NCBI GenBank assembly: GCA_016932475.1
Contig: JAFGCU010000107.1
Location: 1-45,142 of the forward strand
Direction: 5' to 3'
Source: Anaerolineales bacterium
GTDB lineage: Bacteria > Chloroflexota > Anaerolineae > Anaerolineales > RBG-16-64-43
DNA length: 45,142 nucleotides
The notes below the pieces were generated by a model. That model saw only the letters and a program-made list of their open reading frames with translations, was not told where the DNA came from and did no database searches. Shown piece after piece: positions 7,854 through 16,208 of this stretch. The position numbers were made by a program, and so were the translations under genes. How positions within the stretch are numbered: position 1 is the stretch's first letter; each line of letters starts with the position of its first letter.

Positions 7854-9146
7854 CTATTTCTTCCAGTGGATGATCTCTTCCCGCTCCGAGCCGACGGATA
7901 CGAGTGAAACCGGCACCCCGGTCTCCTTTTCTATCCGTTCCACGTAGCGGCGCGCCGCCGCCGGCAGGTCTTCCTTTGTCCGCGCGTTGCGGATATCCTC
8001 ATCCCACCCGGGCAAGTCGGTATACACCGGGCGGAACGTCTCCAGCCCGGACATGCCCAGCGGCAGTTCCGGGTATGTTTTTCCGCCCCGCTCGTAGGCG
8101 GCGCAGATCCGGACGGGGTTGAGCCCGCTGAGGATGTCGAGCTTGGTGAGCACAAACTCGGTCATTCCGTTCTGGCGCGCCGAGTAGCGCAGCAGCATCA
8201 GGTCGAGCCATCCGCAACGCCGCGGCCTGCCCGTCGTCGTGCCGAATTCGTCCCACGGCATGGATCCGGTGCCGCGCAGCCGGTTGCCAATTTCCCCGGT
8301 CTGCTCGGTCGGGAACGGCCCTTCTCCCACGCGGGTCTGGAACGCCTTCACCACGCCGATCACCCGTCCCAGCTCCCGCGCGCCGACTCCCAAACCGGAA
8401 AACGCCCCCGCGATCCCGGTCGGGGAACTTGTCACGAACGGGTACGTTCCCTGGTCCAGGTCCAGGAGCGTTCCCTGCGCGCCTTCCGCCAGCACCGTCT
8501 TGCCGCTGCGCAGCGCGTCCGCCACCAGCGCGGAGGTGTCCGCGATGTGCGGGCCGAAGGTTTGCGCGAATTGAAAGAAGGTTGCGGCGATCGCGTCCGC
8601 GTCCAGCGGCGGCTGGGAATACAGCTTCTCCAGAGTCCGGTTTCCGCGCAGGATGTGCGCCTTGATCTTGTCGGCGCATTCTTCGGGCTGAGTCAGTGTT
8701 TCCGCGCGCAATCCGCAGCGCGCCGTCTTTTCGGAAAACGCCGGGCCGATTCCCCGCCCGGTGGTCCCGATCTTCTTCTCGCGCGCGCCTTCCTCCGCCT
8801 GATCCAGCGCGATATGCAGCGGGGTCAGGATGTGCGCCGCGTGCGAAATCTTGATCCGCTCCGGGGAGCAATCCACCCCCTGCGCGCGCAACTGGTCCAT
8901 CTCCGCCAGCAGCCGCTGGGGATTGATCACCATGCCGCTCCCCAGGATGCACAGCGGTCCGGGATGCACAATCCCGGACGGGATCAGGTGCAGCCGAAAG
9001 ATCTTCCCGTCAGCGGTGACGGTATGGCCGGCGTTGTCTCCGCCGGAAAAGCGGGCGACGATGGCCGCCTCGCCGGCGATCGCATCCAGGATGCGTCCCT
9101 TGCCTTCGTCGCCCCATTGGGCCCCGATGATGACATGCAGCGGCAT
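7854..9146 (-). CDS. purA: Adenylosuccinate synthetase
   Basis: PurA joins IMP and aspartate using GTP, the first committed step to AMP. The 430-residue length is standard. The N-terminus holds the P-loop-like GDEGKG (residues 12-17, catalytic Asp13), followed by FSGGDNAGHTV with the catalytic His. Later blocks include TTGRGIGPAFSEKTAR, EGAQGTLLDLDQGTYPFVTSS, GVGPFPTE-like RVGEGPFPTEQ and GRPRRCGWLDLMLLRYSARQNG. The ATG at 9146 follows AAGGAG about 7 bases upstream; the longer frame to 9206 is not needed. It stands alone, transcribed toward the LCP terminator. Confidence 0.97.
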   Translation of the reverse strand: MPLHVIIGAQWGDEGKGRILDAIAGEAAIVARFSGGDNAGHTVTADGKIFRLHLIPSGIVHPGPLCILGSGMVINPQRLLAEMDQLRAQGVDCSPERIKISHAAHILTPLHIALDQAEEGAREKKIGTTGRGIGPAFSEKTARCGLRAETLTQPEECADKIKAHILRGNRTLEKLYSQPPLDADAIAATFFQFAQTFGPHIADTSALVADALRSGKTVLAEGAQGTLLDLDQGTYPFVTSSPTGIAGAFSGLGVGARELGRVIGVVKAFQTRVGEGPFPTEQTGEIGNRLRGTGSMPWDEFGTTTGRPRRCGWLDLMLLRYSARQNGMTEFVLTKLDILSGLNPVRICAAYERGGKTYPELPLGMSGLETFRPVYTDLPGWDEDIRNARTKEDLPAAARRYVERIEKETGVPVSLVSVGSEREEIIHWKK

Positions 9147-9534
9147 AAGCCATTCTCCTTCCGGACCGGCGTCGTCGTGCAGGCGCCAAACGAGGGCGTT
9201 TTGCAACGCCCTCGTCCTCGGACTCTGCCGAAATCCTCAGATCACTTTTCTTAAGTATGCCACAAATTCGCCGGCTGCGCACCCCCCGCCGGAAGGCGCC
9301 CGCGGCGCGCGCCTCGAACAAAACCTGCGGGAAATGCGTAGATTAATAGTATGAACGGCAAATCGGAATTGCGCGCCGTGGGCGCCTTTCACATTCGGTT
9401 TTCTTTGCCCGCCGGTCTTGCGGGTGCGATCGGCGCTCGCACCGACCACTTCCCTACCGCTGATTTCCGTCCCCCGGAAGGCTACCGCCTGCTTCCTGAA
9501 AGCGATAGAATATCCGCCGAAGGAATACACGACG
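9147..9534. other. Divergent gap between purA and DUF2085 gene
   Basis: No gene is seen in these 388 bp. The one clear structure is a 10-bp hairpin, CGAGGGCGTT (9191-9200) with AACGCCCTCG (9205-9214) and a TTGC loop, in the purA leader about 45 bases before its start. It has no T-run, so it may be an RNA stem or a repeat rather than a terminator. No purine riboswitch is apparent. Confidence 0.5.
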
Positions 9535-10389
9535 GTGACTTCGCTGCCATCCGAAACCGCGACGCCCGCGAAAAATATTTTTCAGCGCCTGCGCATGCTT
9601 CCCAAGGCGCACGCGCTGCTGTTGCTCACGCTGCTGGCCGTCATGCTCGCCGGGCTCTTGCTCTCCCCCCCGGGGTTGCTCGGGAAGGCGGATGCGATCG
9701 GGTACGCCGTCTGCCACCGGATCGATCTGCGCTCGCTGCACCTTGGGGAACGTCAAATGCCGCTGTGCGCGCGCTGCACGGGCACGTTTCTGGGCACGAT
9801 CGTGGGAGCGCTTCTCCTGATCGGATTCGGCCGCGGTCGTTCCGCCGCCTGGCCGCGGCGCGGAATTCTGATCCTGCTGGCGCTGACCGCCGTGCCCTGG
9901 GGATTGGACGGGCTCAACTCGTACGTCTCGCTTTTCCCCCGCCTCCCGCACGTGTACGAACCGCAGAATTGGCTGCGGCTGACGACCGGCATGCTGCTCG
10001 GGTTCGCGATGGCCGCGGTGTTTGTGCCGGCGGTGAATCAGAGTTTATGGAAATCGCCTTCGTCCGAACCCGTCATCCGCGGCTTCCGGGAACTCATTTG
10101 GTATTTCCTGCCCGCGCCGATCCTGATCGGGCTCGCGCTGACGGAGAATCCGATCATCCTCTACCCGCTGGCGATTCTCAGCGTCGCAGGGATCCTGTTC
10201 CTGCTGACCGGCGTGTATACGGCTTTGCTGCTGATGGCGCTTCGCCGGGAAGGCTTGGCGGAATCCTGGGCCCAGGCCTGGCCGTCTTTGGCCGCCGGAT
10301 TCCTGCTCGGGCTGCTCCAGATCTACGCCATCGACGCCGTTCGTTTTCAGCTCACCCGCACGTGGGGCGGGTTTGGCCTGGGGGGATGA
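9535..10389 (+). CDS. DUF2085 integral membrane protein
   Basis: A membrane protein of about 284 residues with seven or so hydrophobic segments. The DUF2085 signature CHRIDLRSLHLGERQMPLCARCTG is clear; its Cys/His residues look like a metal or redox site at the membrane edge. Function is unknown. I chose GTG at 9535, 10 bases after AAGGA. An upstream in-frame ATG at 9418 would add 39 non-membrane residues with low-complexity codon content. The C-terminal half (VLFGVYTALLL region) is ordinary membrane helix. The DUF4126 gene follows 62 bases later. Confidence 0.75.
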   Translation: MTSLPSETATPAKNIFQRLRMLPKAHALLLLTLLAVMLAGLLLSPPGLLGKADAIGYAVCHRIDLRSLHLGERQMPLCARCTGTFLGTIVGALLLIGFGRGRSAAWPRRGILILLALTAVPWGLDGLNSYVSLFPRLPHVYEPQNWLRLTTGMLLGFAMAAVFVPAVNQSLWKSPSSEPVIRGFRELIWYFLPAPILIGLALTENPIILYPLAILSVAGILFLLTGVYTALLLMALRREGLAESWAQAWPSLAAGFLLGLLQIYAIDAVRFQLTRTWGGFGLGG

Positions 10390-10451
10390 ATTTCACCTGC
10401 CGGATTTCCCCGCCGTTCGCGGACTGATCCGGTCACTTTTGGAGGTGCATC

Positions 10452-11012
10452 ATGGATATCTTTTCCGCTTTTGGGTTGTCGGCCAGCGCCGGGTTGAACG
10501 CCTACATCCCTCTGCTCATCGTCGGGCTCCTGGCGCGCTACACCAATACGATCAAGCTCACCGAGCCGTGGGATACCCTCACCGAGCCGTGGGTCCTGCT
10601 GGTGCTCGCGGTCCTGCTGCTGATCGAGATCCTCGCCGATAAAATCCCGGCGGTGAATCACTTCAACGACGCCCTGCAGACGCTCATCCGCCCGGTCGCC
10701 GGCGCGATCACCTTCGCCGCCAGCGCCCACGTCATCACCGAGCTCAACCCGGTCGTGGCGATGATCTGCGGGTTGTTTGTCGCCGGCACGGTTCACGGCA
10801 TCAAAGCCCTGGCGATCCGTCCCGCGGTGACGGCCACGACCGGCGGCACGGCCAACCCGATCGTCTCCACCGCCGAGGATGTCATTGCGACGGTGCTGTC
10901 GATTGTCGCCATCCTGATCCCCGTCGTCCTCGGGGCGCTGATCTGCATCATCTCCGCCTGGATCATCTGGTTGATTCTGCGGAAGATCAATCGCGAGGCA
11001 AAACAGGCTTAA
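10452..11012 (+). CDS. DUF4126 membrane protein
   Basis: This 186-residue protein matches DUF4126: the N-terminal GLSASAGLNAYIPLLIVGLLAR, the ADKIPAVNHFNDALQTLIRPVAGA motif and a Gly/Thr-rich TATTGGTANPIVSTAED loop, separated by four or five membrane helices. Function is unknown; a channel or scaffold is possible. GGAGGTG six bases ahead of the ATG is a strong ribosome binding site. It probably shares a transcript with the DUF2085 gene. Confidence 0.85.
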   Translation: MDIFSAFGLSASAGLNAYIPLLIVGLLARYTNTIKLTEPWDTLTEPWVLLVLAVLLLIEILADKIPAVNHFNDALQTLIRPVAGAITFAASAHVITELNPVVAMICGLFVAGTVHGIKALAIRPAVTATTGGTANPIVSTAEDVIATVLSIVAILIPVVLGALICIISAWIIWLILRKINREAKQA

Positions 11013-11190
11013 CCGCCGCGGGGAAAAACCCGTTTCTCCGCATAAAATACGGAATGGGCTTGGCCAAAACCGCCCGGGAGAAGAATCCCGGCGGTTTTCG
11101 ATTCGCGGCCGGGCGGCCCGGTTTTTGGATTATCGTGTACAATAGGTGTCACCCGTTGTTTGGGAAACATCGCCCTCCAGGAGGATATTC

Positions 11191-11355
11191 ATGGAACAGC
11201 CTGCACCCGCTCCCGCACCTGCCAAGAAATCGAATAAAGCCCTCATGATCATCGTCGCCATCATCGCTGTCTTGGTTATCTGCTGCGTCTGCATCGGCCT
11301 GCCTTTGGGTTATTATTGCGGCGATCTGCTTACCGGCGGTGAGTGCGGCTTTTAG
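11191..11355 (+). CDS. Small Cys-rich single-pass membrane protein (54 aa)
   Basis: Fifty-four residues: a Pro/Ala-rich N-terminus, a Lys-rich junction, one membrane helix (about 18-38) holding CCVC, then a short tail with two more Cys (YYCGDLLTGGECGF). AGGAGG 8 bases before the ATG supports translation. No family recognised. The Cys pair outside the helix could form a disulfide in the periplasm or cell wall zone. It ends just before a terminator. Confidence 0.65.
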   Translation: MEQPAPAPAPAKKSNKALMIIVAIIAVLVICCVCIGLPLGYYCGDLLTGGECGF

Positions 11356-11394
11356 CTCACCTTTCAATCGATCCATCGCTTGGGAATATCCTCG

Positions 11395-11421
11395 GGCGGC
11401 CTGATGGGCCGCCTTTTATTT
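11395..11421 (+). terminator. Intrinsic terminator, overlaps end of convergent ABC gene
   Basis: Perfect 7-bp stem GGCGGCC (11395-11401) with GGCCGCC (11407-11413) followed by TTTTATTT. The minus-strand ABC ATPase stop codon (11416-11418) sits inside the T-run. Confidence 0.85.
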
Positions 11422-12465
11422 ACCCTGCTCCCGGATCCAGGTCCCCGCGGCCGGCGTCCAGATCAGGTCCTCGCCTTCTTCCACCGGTTGATCCTGCGCG
11501 CAGATCACTTCCCCGCCGCCGGCGGTGCGCAGCCGGATCCGGTATGCCTCCCCCTTGCGGATGGATTCCACCACCGTGCCGCGGAACCCCTCCGCGCATT
11601 TCCCTCCCACCTTATGAAGGCTTCCCCCGCTTGGGCGCAAAAGGAGCCACCCCGGGTCGCCCCGCTTCGGGCCGGGCGGATCCGTCTGGGCTTCGTGTTC
11701 GCCCAGCGCTGTTTTAATCCTCAGCGGCCGGATGCTTGTTACCGTGCCGCGCAGCACCGTTCCCAATCCGAGAAAATCCGCCGCCCAGGCCGAAGCCGGC
11801 CTTGCGATCAACTCCTCCGGCCGCCCCGATTGCACGATCCGACCGTCGTGCAGCAGCGCAATCCGCTGCGCCGCGCCGAATGCTTCCTCCTGATCGTGGG
11901 TGACATACAACGCCGGGATCTGAAGTTCCCGCAGCAGGCGGTGCAGCTGGCCGGCCAGCTGTTCACGCAACGCGCGGTCCAGCGCGCCAAGCGGTTCGTC
12001 AAACATCATCAGTTTCGGACGCGGCGCGAGCGCCCGGGCCAGCGCCACCCGCTGCTGCTCTCCTCCGGATAGGTCCGCCGTCCGGCGTCGTTCGAACCCG
12101 GCCAGCTCCACCCGCGCCAACGCTTCCGTGGTTTCCCTCCGAATCCGGTCCTTGGGCAGATTCTGCATCCGCAGCCCGAAAGCCACGTTTTCCGCGACGC
12201 TTAGGTGCGGGAACAGGGCGTAATCCTGAAACATCAATCCGAATCCGCGCCGGTTCGCTGGCGTGTGTGTGATATCCGCGCCGTTCCACAGCACGCGCCC
12301 GGATTCGGGCTGCTCCAGTCCGGCCGCGATCCGCAGCAGCGTGCTTTTTCCGCCGCCCGAAGGCCCGAGCAGGCAGACGGTTTCGCCGCGGTCGACGCGC
12401 ATCGTCACGCCCTCCAGCAGAGGCTTGCCTTCGTAACTCTTGCGGATGTCGATCAGTTCAAGCAT
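11416..12465 (-). CDS. ABC transporter ATPase of the thiamine uptake system
   Basis: A 349-residue ATPase of the spermidine/iron/thiamine importer class. Walker A is GPSGGGKST (34-42), the Q-loop is MFQDYALFPHLSV, the signature is LSGGEQQRVALARAL, Walker B ends MMFDEPLGALD, and the switch His is in YVTHDQEEA. The last 110 residues form a TOBE-type domain starting near TVLRGTVTSI. It is longer than E. coli ThiQ and resembles PotA/FbpC, so I give no symbol. It should power the ThiP permease encoded upstream, but a 150-bp repeat-filled gap separates the two genes. Transport of thiamine is inferred from the operon and riboswitch. Confidence 0.88.
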   Translation of the reverse strand: MLELIDIRKSYEGKPLLEGVTMRVDRGETVCLLGPSGGGKSTLLRIAAGLEQPESGRVLWNGADITHTPANRRGFGLMFQDYALFPHLSVAENVAFGLRMQNLPKDRIRRETTEALARVELAGFERRRTADLSGGEQQRVALARALAPRPKLMMFDEPLGALDRALREQLAGQLHRLLRELQIPALYVTHDQEEAFGAAQRIALLHDGRIVQSGRPEELIARPASAWAADFLGLGTVLRGTVTSIRPLRIKTALGEHEAQTDPPGPKRGDPGWLLLRPSGGSLHKVGGKCAEGFRGTVVESIRKGEAYRIRLRTAGGGEVICAQDQPVEEGEDLIWTPAAGTWIREQGK

Positions 12466-12616
12466 GTATACCTTTTCCCACCTCCCCCGTTTACCGCTCT
12501 TGTTCTTTGGTAAACGGGGGAGCCTGCCCTCGCGGAGGGCGCAGGTTTGGTTTGTTTTATAAACCTGCGCGATCCCGAAGCGAGGGGATAAAGGAGGGGG
12601 TTAGGGGAAGGTGGGG
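12466..12616. repeat. Composite repeat inside the thiamine operon (copy C)
   Basis: The gap between permease and ATPase is made of repeats. Arms CTCCCCCGTTTACC (12482-12495) and GGTAAACGGGGGAG (12509-12522) form copy C of the palindromic family. A second inverted repeat, GCGCAGGTTT with AAACCTGCGC, lies at about 12539-12570. A G-rich stretch follows (12590-12616). It looks like an intergenic element that entered the operon without an obvious terminator. Confidence 0.7.
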
Positions 12617-14317
12617 TCAGGTCTGCGCCTTCTCCTGTTCGATCGCCAGCACCACCCCCGCGCAGAAAAGCATCAGGAGCGTCGTCATCGCCATCGCCTG
12701 CCCGTAATTCAAACCGCCGGGCTGGGAAAGCAGCCGGTAGATTCCAACCGGCATCGTCGGGAAATCCGGCCGGACGATGATCGAGGTTGCGCCGAACTCG
12801 CCGAGCGAAATGGCGAACGCAAACGCCGAGGAGGAGAGAATCGCCCGCCGGACGATCGGAATATCCACCGTCCACCGGATCCGCCACGGATCCGCCCCGA
12901 GCACCGCCGCCGCTTCCCGCAGCCGCACAGGGATTCCCGCGAAGGCGGGTTTCAATCCGCGCACCACGAACGGGAACGCCACCAGGCTGTGGGCAGCCGG
13001 AATCATCCACGGCGAGCGAATCCAATCCGCCGGGGGACGGGAAAAAACCAGCAGCATTCCCAATCCGAGCGATACCGCGGACGTTCCGAGCGGGAGAAGC
13101 AGGAACGGTTCGAGAAATCGGTCGAACCGGTTCGGCCGGGCCAGCAGCGCCGCCGCGGGGATTCCGAGGAGCAGCGCCAGGACCGCCGTCGCCGCGGCCG
13201 CCATCAGCGAATTTCCCGCCATCTCGACCGGGGTCGCGAAGAAGGCCGATCCCCTGCGGTTGTGGAACAACTCGCGGTAATAATCCAGCGTCCATCCCGT
13301 TTCCACCGCCGACCTCGCGCCTTGTGCCGGATCCGTCCGCAGGAACGACCTCGCCGCGGGGGCGGCCAGCGGCAGGAAGAAAAGGAGGCACAGCATCAGC
13401 GCCAGCACTCCCACGGCGGTTTTCTCCGCGATCGATCCGGGTTTTCGCGCGGCGCGGAAACCCACCCGCCCGGATCCGGCCTGCGCGCGCTCCGAAAGCC
13501 GCGAGGAGATGACGATCAGGGTCAGTGTGCAGGCAATCTGCAGGATCGAAAGGAGCGCGGCGGCCGGCAGGTTGAGCGCCTGCAGCGCCTGGATGTAGAT
13601 CTCCACTTCGATGGTCGAGAAGGCCGGCCCGCCAAGGATCAGGACCACCCCGAATGAGGTGAAGTCGAACAGGAAGACCAGCGCCGCGGCCGCCAGCAAA
13701 TGCGGCATGAGCAGCGGGAATGTAATCCGGGTGAAAGCCTGCCATGGGCCGGCCCCCAACACGCGTGCGGCGGCGGTCAGGCGCGGATCCAACCGCTCCC
13801 AGGCGTTGCCCACCAGCCGCAGGACGATCGAGGTGTTGTAGAAAACGTGGGCGAGGAGTATCGCGCCCAGCGTGTGCAGGAACTGTATCGGCGCTTCGAT
13901 CAGCCCGGATTGCATGAGTGCCAGGTTGACCCATCCGCGCGACCCAAGCAGCGCTTCGAAGCCCGCCGCCACCACCACCGTCGGTAGGATGAAAGGAACG
14001 AGCGTAAACGCGCGCAGGATCCGCTTAATTGGAAAATCAAACCGGGCAAAGAGGTATGCCCCGGGCAGGCCGACGATCAGCGTCAGCACCGTGGAGAGCG
14101 CCGCCTGCAGGACGGTGAACCCAAGCACGTCGATGGCGCGCCGGATCGGGAGCGACTCCCAGCCGCTTTCCCGTGCCGCGTCGATCCCCGTCCGCAGAAT
14201 CGCCGCCAGCGGGGTGTAGAAAAACACGCCGATAAACAGCACGGCGGGCATCCACAGCAGGAGACGCTTCACCGGAACCCGGGAGAGCCGGCCGCGGAGC
14301 GTTTTTCCTCCCGTCAC
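12617..14317 (-). CDS. thiP: Thiamine ABC transporter permease (fused two-domain, ThiP-like)
   Basis: A membrane protein of about 566 residues with two MetI-type permease halves of about six helices each. Both EAA loops are visible: LTAAARVLGAGPWQAFTRITFPLL in the first half and REAAAVLGADPWRIRWTVDIPIV in the second. The duplicated architecture and the second-half GEFGATSIIVRPDFPTMPVGIYRL match ThiP and related iron permeases. I place the start at GTG 14317, whose GTGA overlaps the thiB stop; ATG codons at 14338 and 14350 are alternatives. Substrate is inferred from thiN, thiB and the TPP riboswitch in the same transcript. Confidence 0.86.
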   Translation of the reverse strand: MTGGKTLRGRLSRVPVKRLLLWMPAVLFIGVFFYTPLAAILRTGIDAARESGWESLPIRRAIDVLGFTVLQAALSTVLTLIVGLPGAYLFARFDFPIKRILRAFTLVPFILPTVVVAAGFEALLGSRGWVNLALMQSGLIEAPIQFLHTLGAILLAHVFYNTSIVLRLVGNAWERLDPRLTAAARVLGAGPWQAFTRITFPLLMPHLLAAAALVFLFDFTSFGVVLILGGPAFSTIEVEIYIQALQALNLPAAALLSILQIACTLTLIVISSRLSERAQAGSGRVGFRAARKPGSIAEKTAVGVLALMLCLLFFLPLAAPAARSFLRTDPAQGARSAVETGWTLDYYRELFHNRRGSAFFATPVEMAGNSLMAAAATAVLALLLGIPAAALLARPNRFDRFLEPFLLLPLGTSAVSLGLGMLLVFSRPPADWIRSPWMIPAAHSLVAFPFVVRGLKPAFAGIPVRLREAAAVLGADPWRIRWTVDIPIVRRAILSSSAFAFAISLGEFGATSIIVRPDFPTMPVGIYRLLSQPGGLNYGQAMAMTTLLMLFCAGVVLAIEQEKAQT

Positions 14318-15411
14318 GGCAACATGATTTCCTTCCATGCTTCCATCCATTCCTCGCGATGCGCGCGGATCTCATCCGGCGCAAGCACAGCGGGCGTTTC
14401 GGGGAGCGGTGCGAACCGGAGAAAAGCCTCCGGGAGCGCAGCCTGCGGATTGACCGGGTACACCGCCATCTGCAAAGGAATATCCTCCTGGAATGGAACG
14501 CTCAAAAGGAAGTCCACCAGTTTTTCCGCCAGGGCGCGATTGGGCGTGCCGGCCAGGATCCCGGCGAATTCGATCTGCCGGAAGCACATGCCGGGGCCGG
14601 TAAGCGAAGCGGTCGGCGGTTCGTCGCGCGGCGGATCGGCGTAGATGAATTCGAACGCCGGACTGGATGCGTAAGAGACCACCATCGGCTGCGGGCCTTT
14701 GCCGGAGGACGCGCTGAAGTTGGTGTAATACGCCGTTTCCCAACCGTCGACGACCGCCGCCCGGTTGGCCTTCAACGATTTCCAGAAATCCGCAAAACCC
14801 TCCGGTCCGAAATGCGCCACCGTGGCGAGCAGAAAAGCCAGCCCGGGCGAGGACGTGTAGGGGTTCTCCACCGCCAGAAGCCCTTCGTATTCGGGCAAAG
14901 TCAGGTCCTCGAGCGCCTGCGGCACGGCGAGCATTTGCGAAGAGAACCATTCCCGGTCGTAATTGATGCACACGTCGCCGAAATCCACCGGTAATGCGCG
15001 GTTCTCCGGATCCAGCCGGAAATCGGCCGAGATGCTTTCCGCCAGCGGCGAGGAGTACGGTTCGAAGATCCCCTCCTCCAGCGCGCGGCTCAGGAAGGTG
15101 TTATCCACCCCGTAGAACACGTCCGCCAGCGGCGCGGCCTTGGTCAGGATGGCTTTGTTGAGCGCCGCGCCGGTATCGCCGCTTTCCAGAACGATCACCT
15201 TCGCACCGGCCGCTTGCTCGAACTGCTGCAGAACCGATTCGCTGACGGCGAAGGAATCGTGGGTCATCAGCGTGATGGTGCGCTCCGGATTTGCTTTTTG
15301 GCAGGCCGGGAGCAACAGCACGAGCAGCACGGATACCGTTCCAAAGATTGAGCGGATTCGGGCGGCGTGCGCGCTTTCGCGGATCAGGCGGCGGTTCGGG
15401 TATGTATGCAC
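14314..15411 (-). CDS. thiB: Thiamine-binding lipoprotein of ABC importer
   Basis: A 365-residue extracellular solute-binding protein. It has a long n-region, a hydrophobic stretch and a lipobox LLPAC with lipidated Cys37. The ThiB-type fold is recognised by TITLMTHDSFAVSESVLQQFEQ, SGDTGAALNKAILTK, ADVFYGVDNTFLSRAL, VDFGDVCINYDREWF and ENPYTSSPGLAFLL, which shape the thiamine site in E. coli ThiB. A GAGGAG motif precedes the ATG at 15411, which lies inside the end of thiN (28-base overlap). It should deliver thiamine or its phosphates to the permease. Confidence 0.92.
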   Translation of the reverse strand: MHTYPNRRLIRESAHAARIRSIFGTVSVLLVLLLPACQKANPERTITLMTHDSFAVSESVLQQFEQAAGAKVIVLESGDTGAALNKAILTKAAPLADVFYGVDNTFLSRALEEGIFEPYSSPLAESISADFRLDPENRALPVDFGDVCINYDREWFSSQMLAVPQALEDLTLPEYEGLLAVENPYTSSPGLAFLLATVAHFGPEGFADFWKSLKANRAAVVDGWETAYYTNFSASSGKGPQPMVVSYASSPAFEFIYADPPRDEPPTASLTGPGMCFRQIEFAGILAGTPNRALAEKLVDFLLSVPFQEDIPLQMAVYPVNPQAALPEAFLRFAPLPETPAVLAPDEIRAHREEWMEAWKEIMLP

Positions 15412-16034
15412 AACAGCACTCCTCTTTCGACGGTTATGGTGGCGCGCGCCTCCAGCATCCGGTTGCTTACGCCGCGCGTCCGGTGGGGAATAAGCGTTTC
15501 GCCTCGCAGCGGGAATTTCAATCCGTCGGTGGTAACCCCCTCGGCGGGAACCCCGATCGGCAGCAGGGAGACGATATCTCCGGCGGTTCCGCGCACGGCG
15601 CTTTCCTTACCGATCCGGAAAACCTCCTCGCATCCGTCATCGATGCGGACGTCGATGGATTCCAGCGCCGGGTCGGTCAGCAGCGAAAGGTTCGCCAGGA
15701 TCTGGTCGGTTCTGCCGCCCAGCCCGGCCAGGATCAGGATGACGGGATACCCCTCCCGCACCGCGTAAGCCAGCGCGAGTTCGAGATCCGTTTCATCTTT
15801 TTCCGCGGAGAAGGATTGAATTTTGGTGCCGGCATGGATAAGGGAATCCCGGACCGGATTCGGGAGCGAGTCTAGGTCGCCGATCAGCACATCCGGCGCG
15901 CGCCCCAGCGCCAGCGCATGCCGGCTGCCGCCGTCGGCCGCGATCCACTCGTCGTCGTTTTGCAGCAAACGTTTGGCGGCATCCGGATCCGGAAGCGACC
16001 CGTTGGCGAAGATCACAGCGCGTTTGTGCGGCAT
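15384..16034 (-). CDS. thiN: Thiamine pyrophosphokinase
   Basis: ThiN converts thiamine plus ATP to TPP, the active cofactor and the ligand of the riboswitch upstream. The 216-residue protein shows the family blocks: an N-terminal AVIFANGSLP, WIAADGGSRHAL, PDVLIGDLDSLP, EKDETDLELALAYAV (metal-binding Asp/Glu), ILILAGLGGRTDQILANLSLL and a C-terminal half with VSLLPIGVPAEGVTTDGLKFPL and SNRMLEARATITVERGVLLCI. The ATG at 16034 is chosen because GGAGGG lies 10 bases upstream. A longer frame to 16076 would start within the leader RNA. It heads the operon, overlapping thiB. Confidence 0.94.
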   Translation of the reverse strand: MPHKRAVIFANGSLPDPDAAKRLLQNDDEWIAADGGSRHALALGRAPDVLIGDLDSLPNPVRDSLIHAGTKIQSFSAEKDETDLELALAYAVREGYPVILILAGLGGRTDQILANLSLLTDPALESIDVRIDDGCEEVFRIGKESAVRGTAGDIVSLLPIGVPAEGVTTDGLKFPLRGETLIPHRTRGVSNRMLEARATITVERGVLLCIHTRTAA

Positions 16035-16063
16035 AAAATAAAAACCCTCCGCCGATGGAGGGT
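16035..16063 (-). terminator. Riboswitch-controlled terminator sequestering thiN RBS
   Basis: In transcript order CCCTCC (16062-16057) pairs with GGAGGG (16050-16045), loop of six, then TTTTTATTTT to the thiN ATG. The 3' arm is also the thiN ribosome binding site, so folding would stop transcription and hide the start. Confidence 0.85.
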
Positions 16064-16075
16064 GAGGGTGAGTCA

Positions 16076-16166
16076 CACGATCCCTCCGCCGGCATTACCC
16101 GGAGCAGGTTCTGCGGGTCGAAGGCTGTGCGCCTCCCTCTCAGCCCGGATACGGGCTCCCCGTGAA
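16076..16166 (-). ncRNA. TPP riboswitch (THI element)
   Basis: The minus-strand leader of thiN matches the THI-box core: GGGGAGC (16161-16155), CTGAGA (16143-16138), GAACCTG (16111-16105), then CCGGGTAATGCCGGC (16102-16088) and GGAGGGA (16086-16080). These are the diagnostic parts of the TPP aptamer. It sits between a promoter and a terminator/RBS hairpin. TPP binding should switch off thiN-thiB-thiP and the ATPase. The motif is seen directly; the OFF response is inferred from the terminator. Confidence 0.96.
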
Positions 16167-16175
16167 TATGATCCA

Positions 16176-16204
16176 ATTCTACGTGAGGGTCACCCTCCGG
16201 TCAA
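16176..16204 (-). promoter_or_regulatory. Promoter of the thiamine operon
   Basis: On the minus strand a -35 TTGACC (16204-16199) and a -10 TAGAAT (16181-16176) are separated by exactly 17 bp. The predicted start is about 10 bases before the riboswitch. The -35 lies immediately after the 46-bp palindrome. Confidence 0.85.
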
Positions 16205-16208
16205 GGAG

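Noticed and set aside
9191-9214. Purine riboswitch in the purA leader
   Set aside because: Only a simple 10-bp hairpin is present; the conserved three-way junction of purine aptamers is missing.
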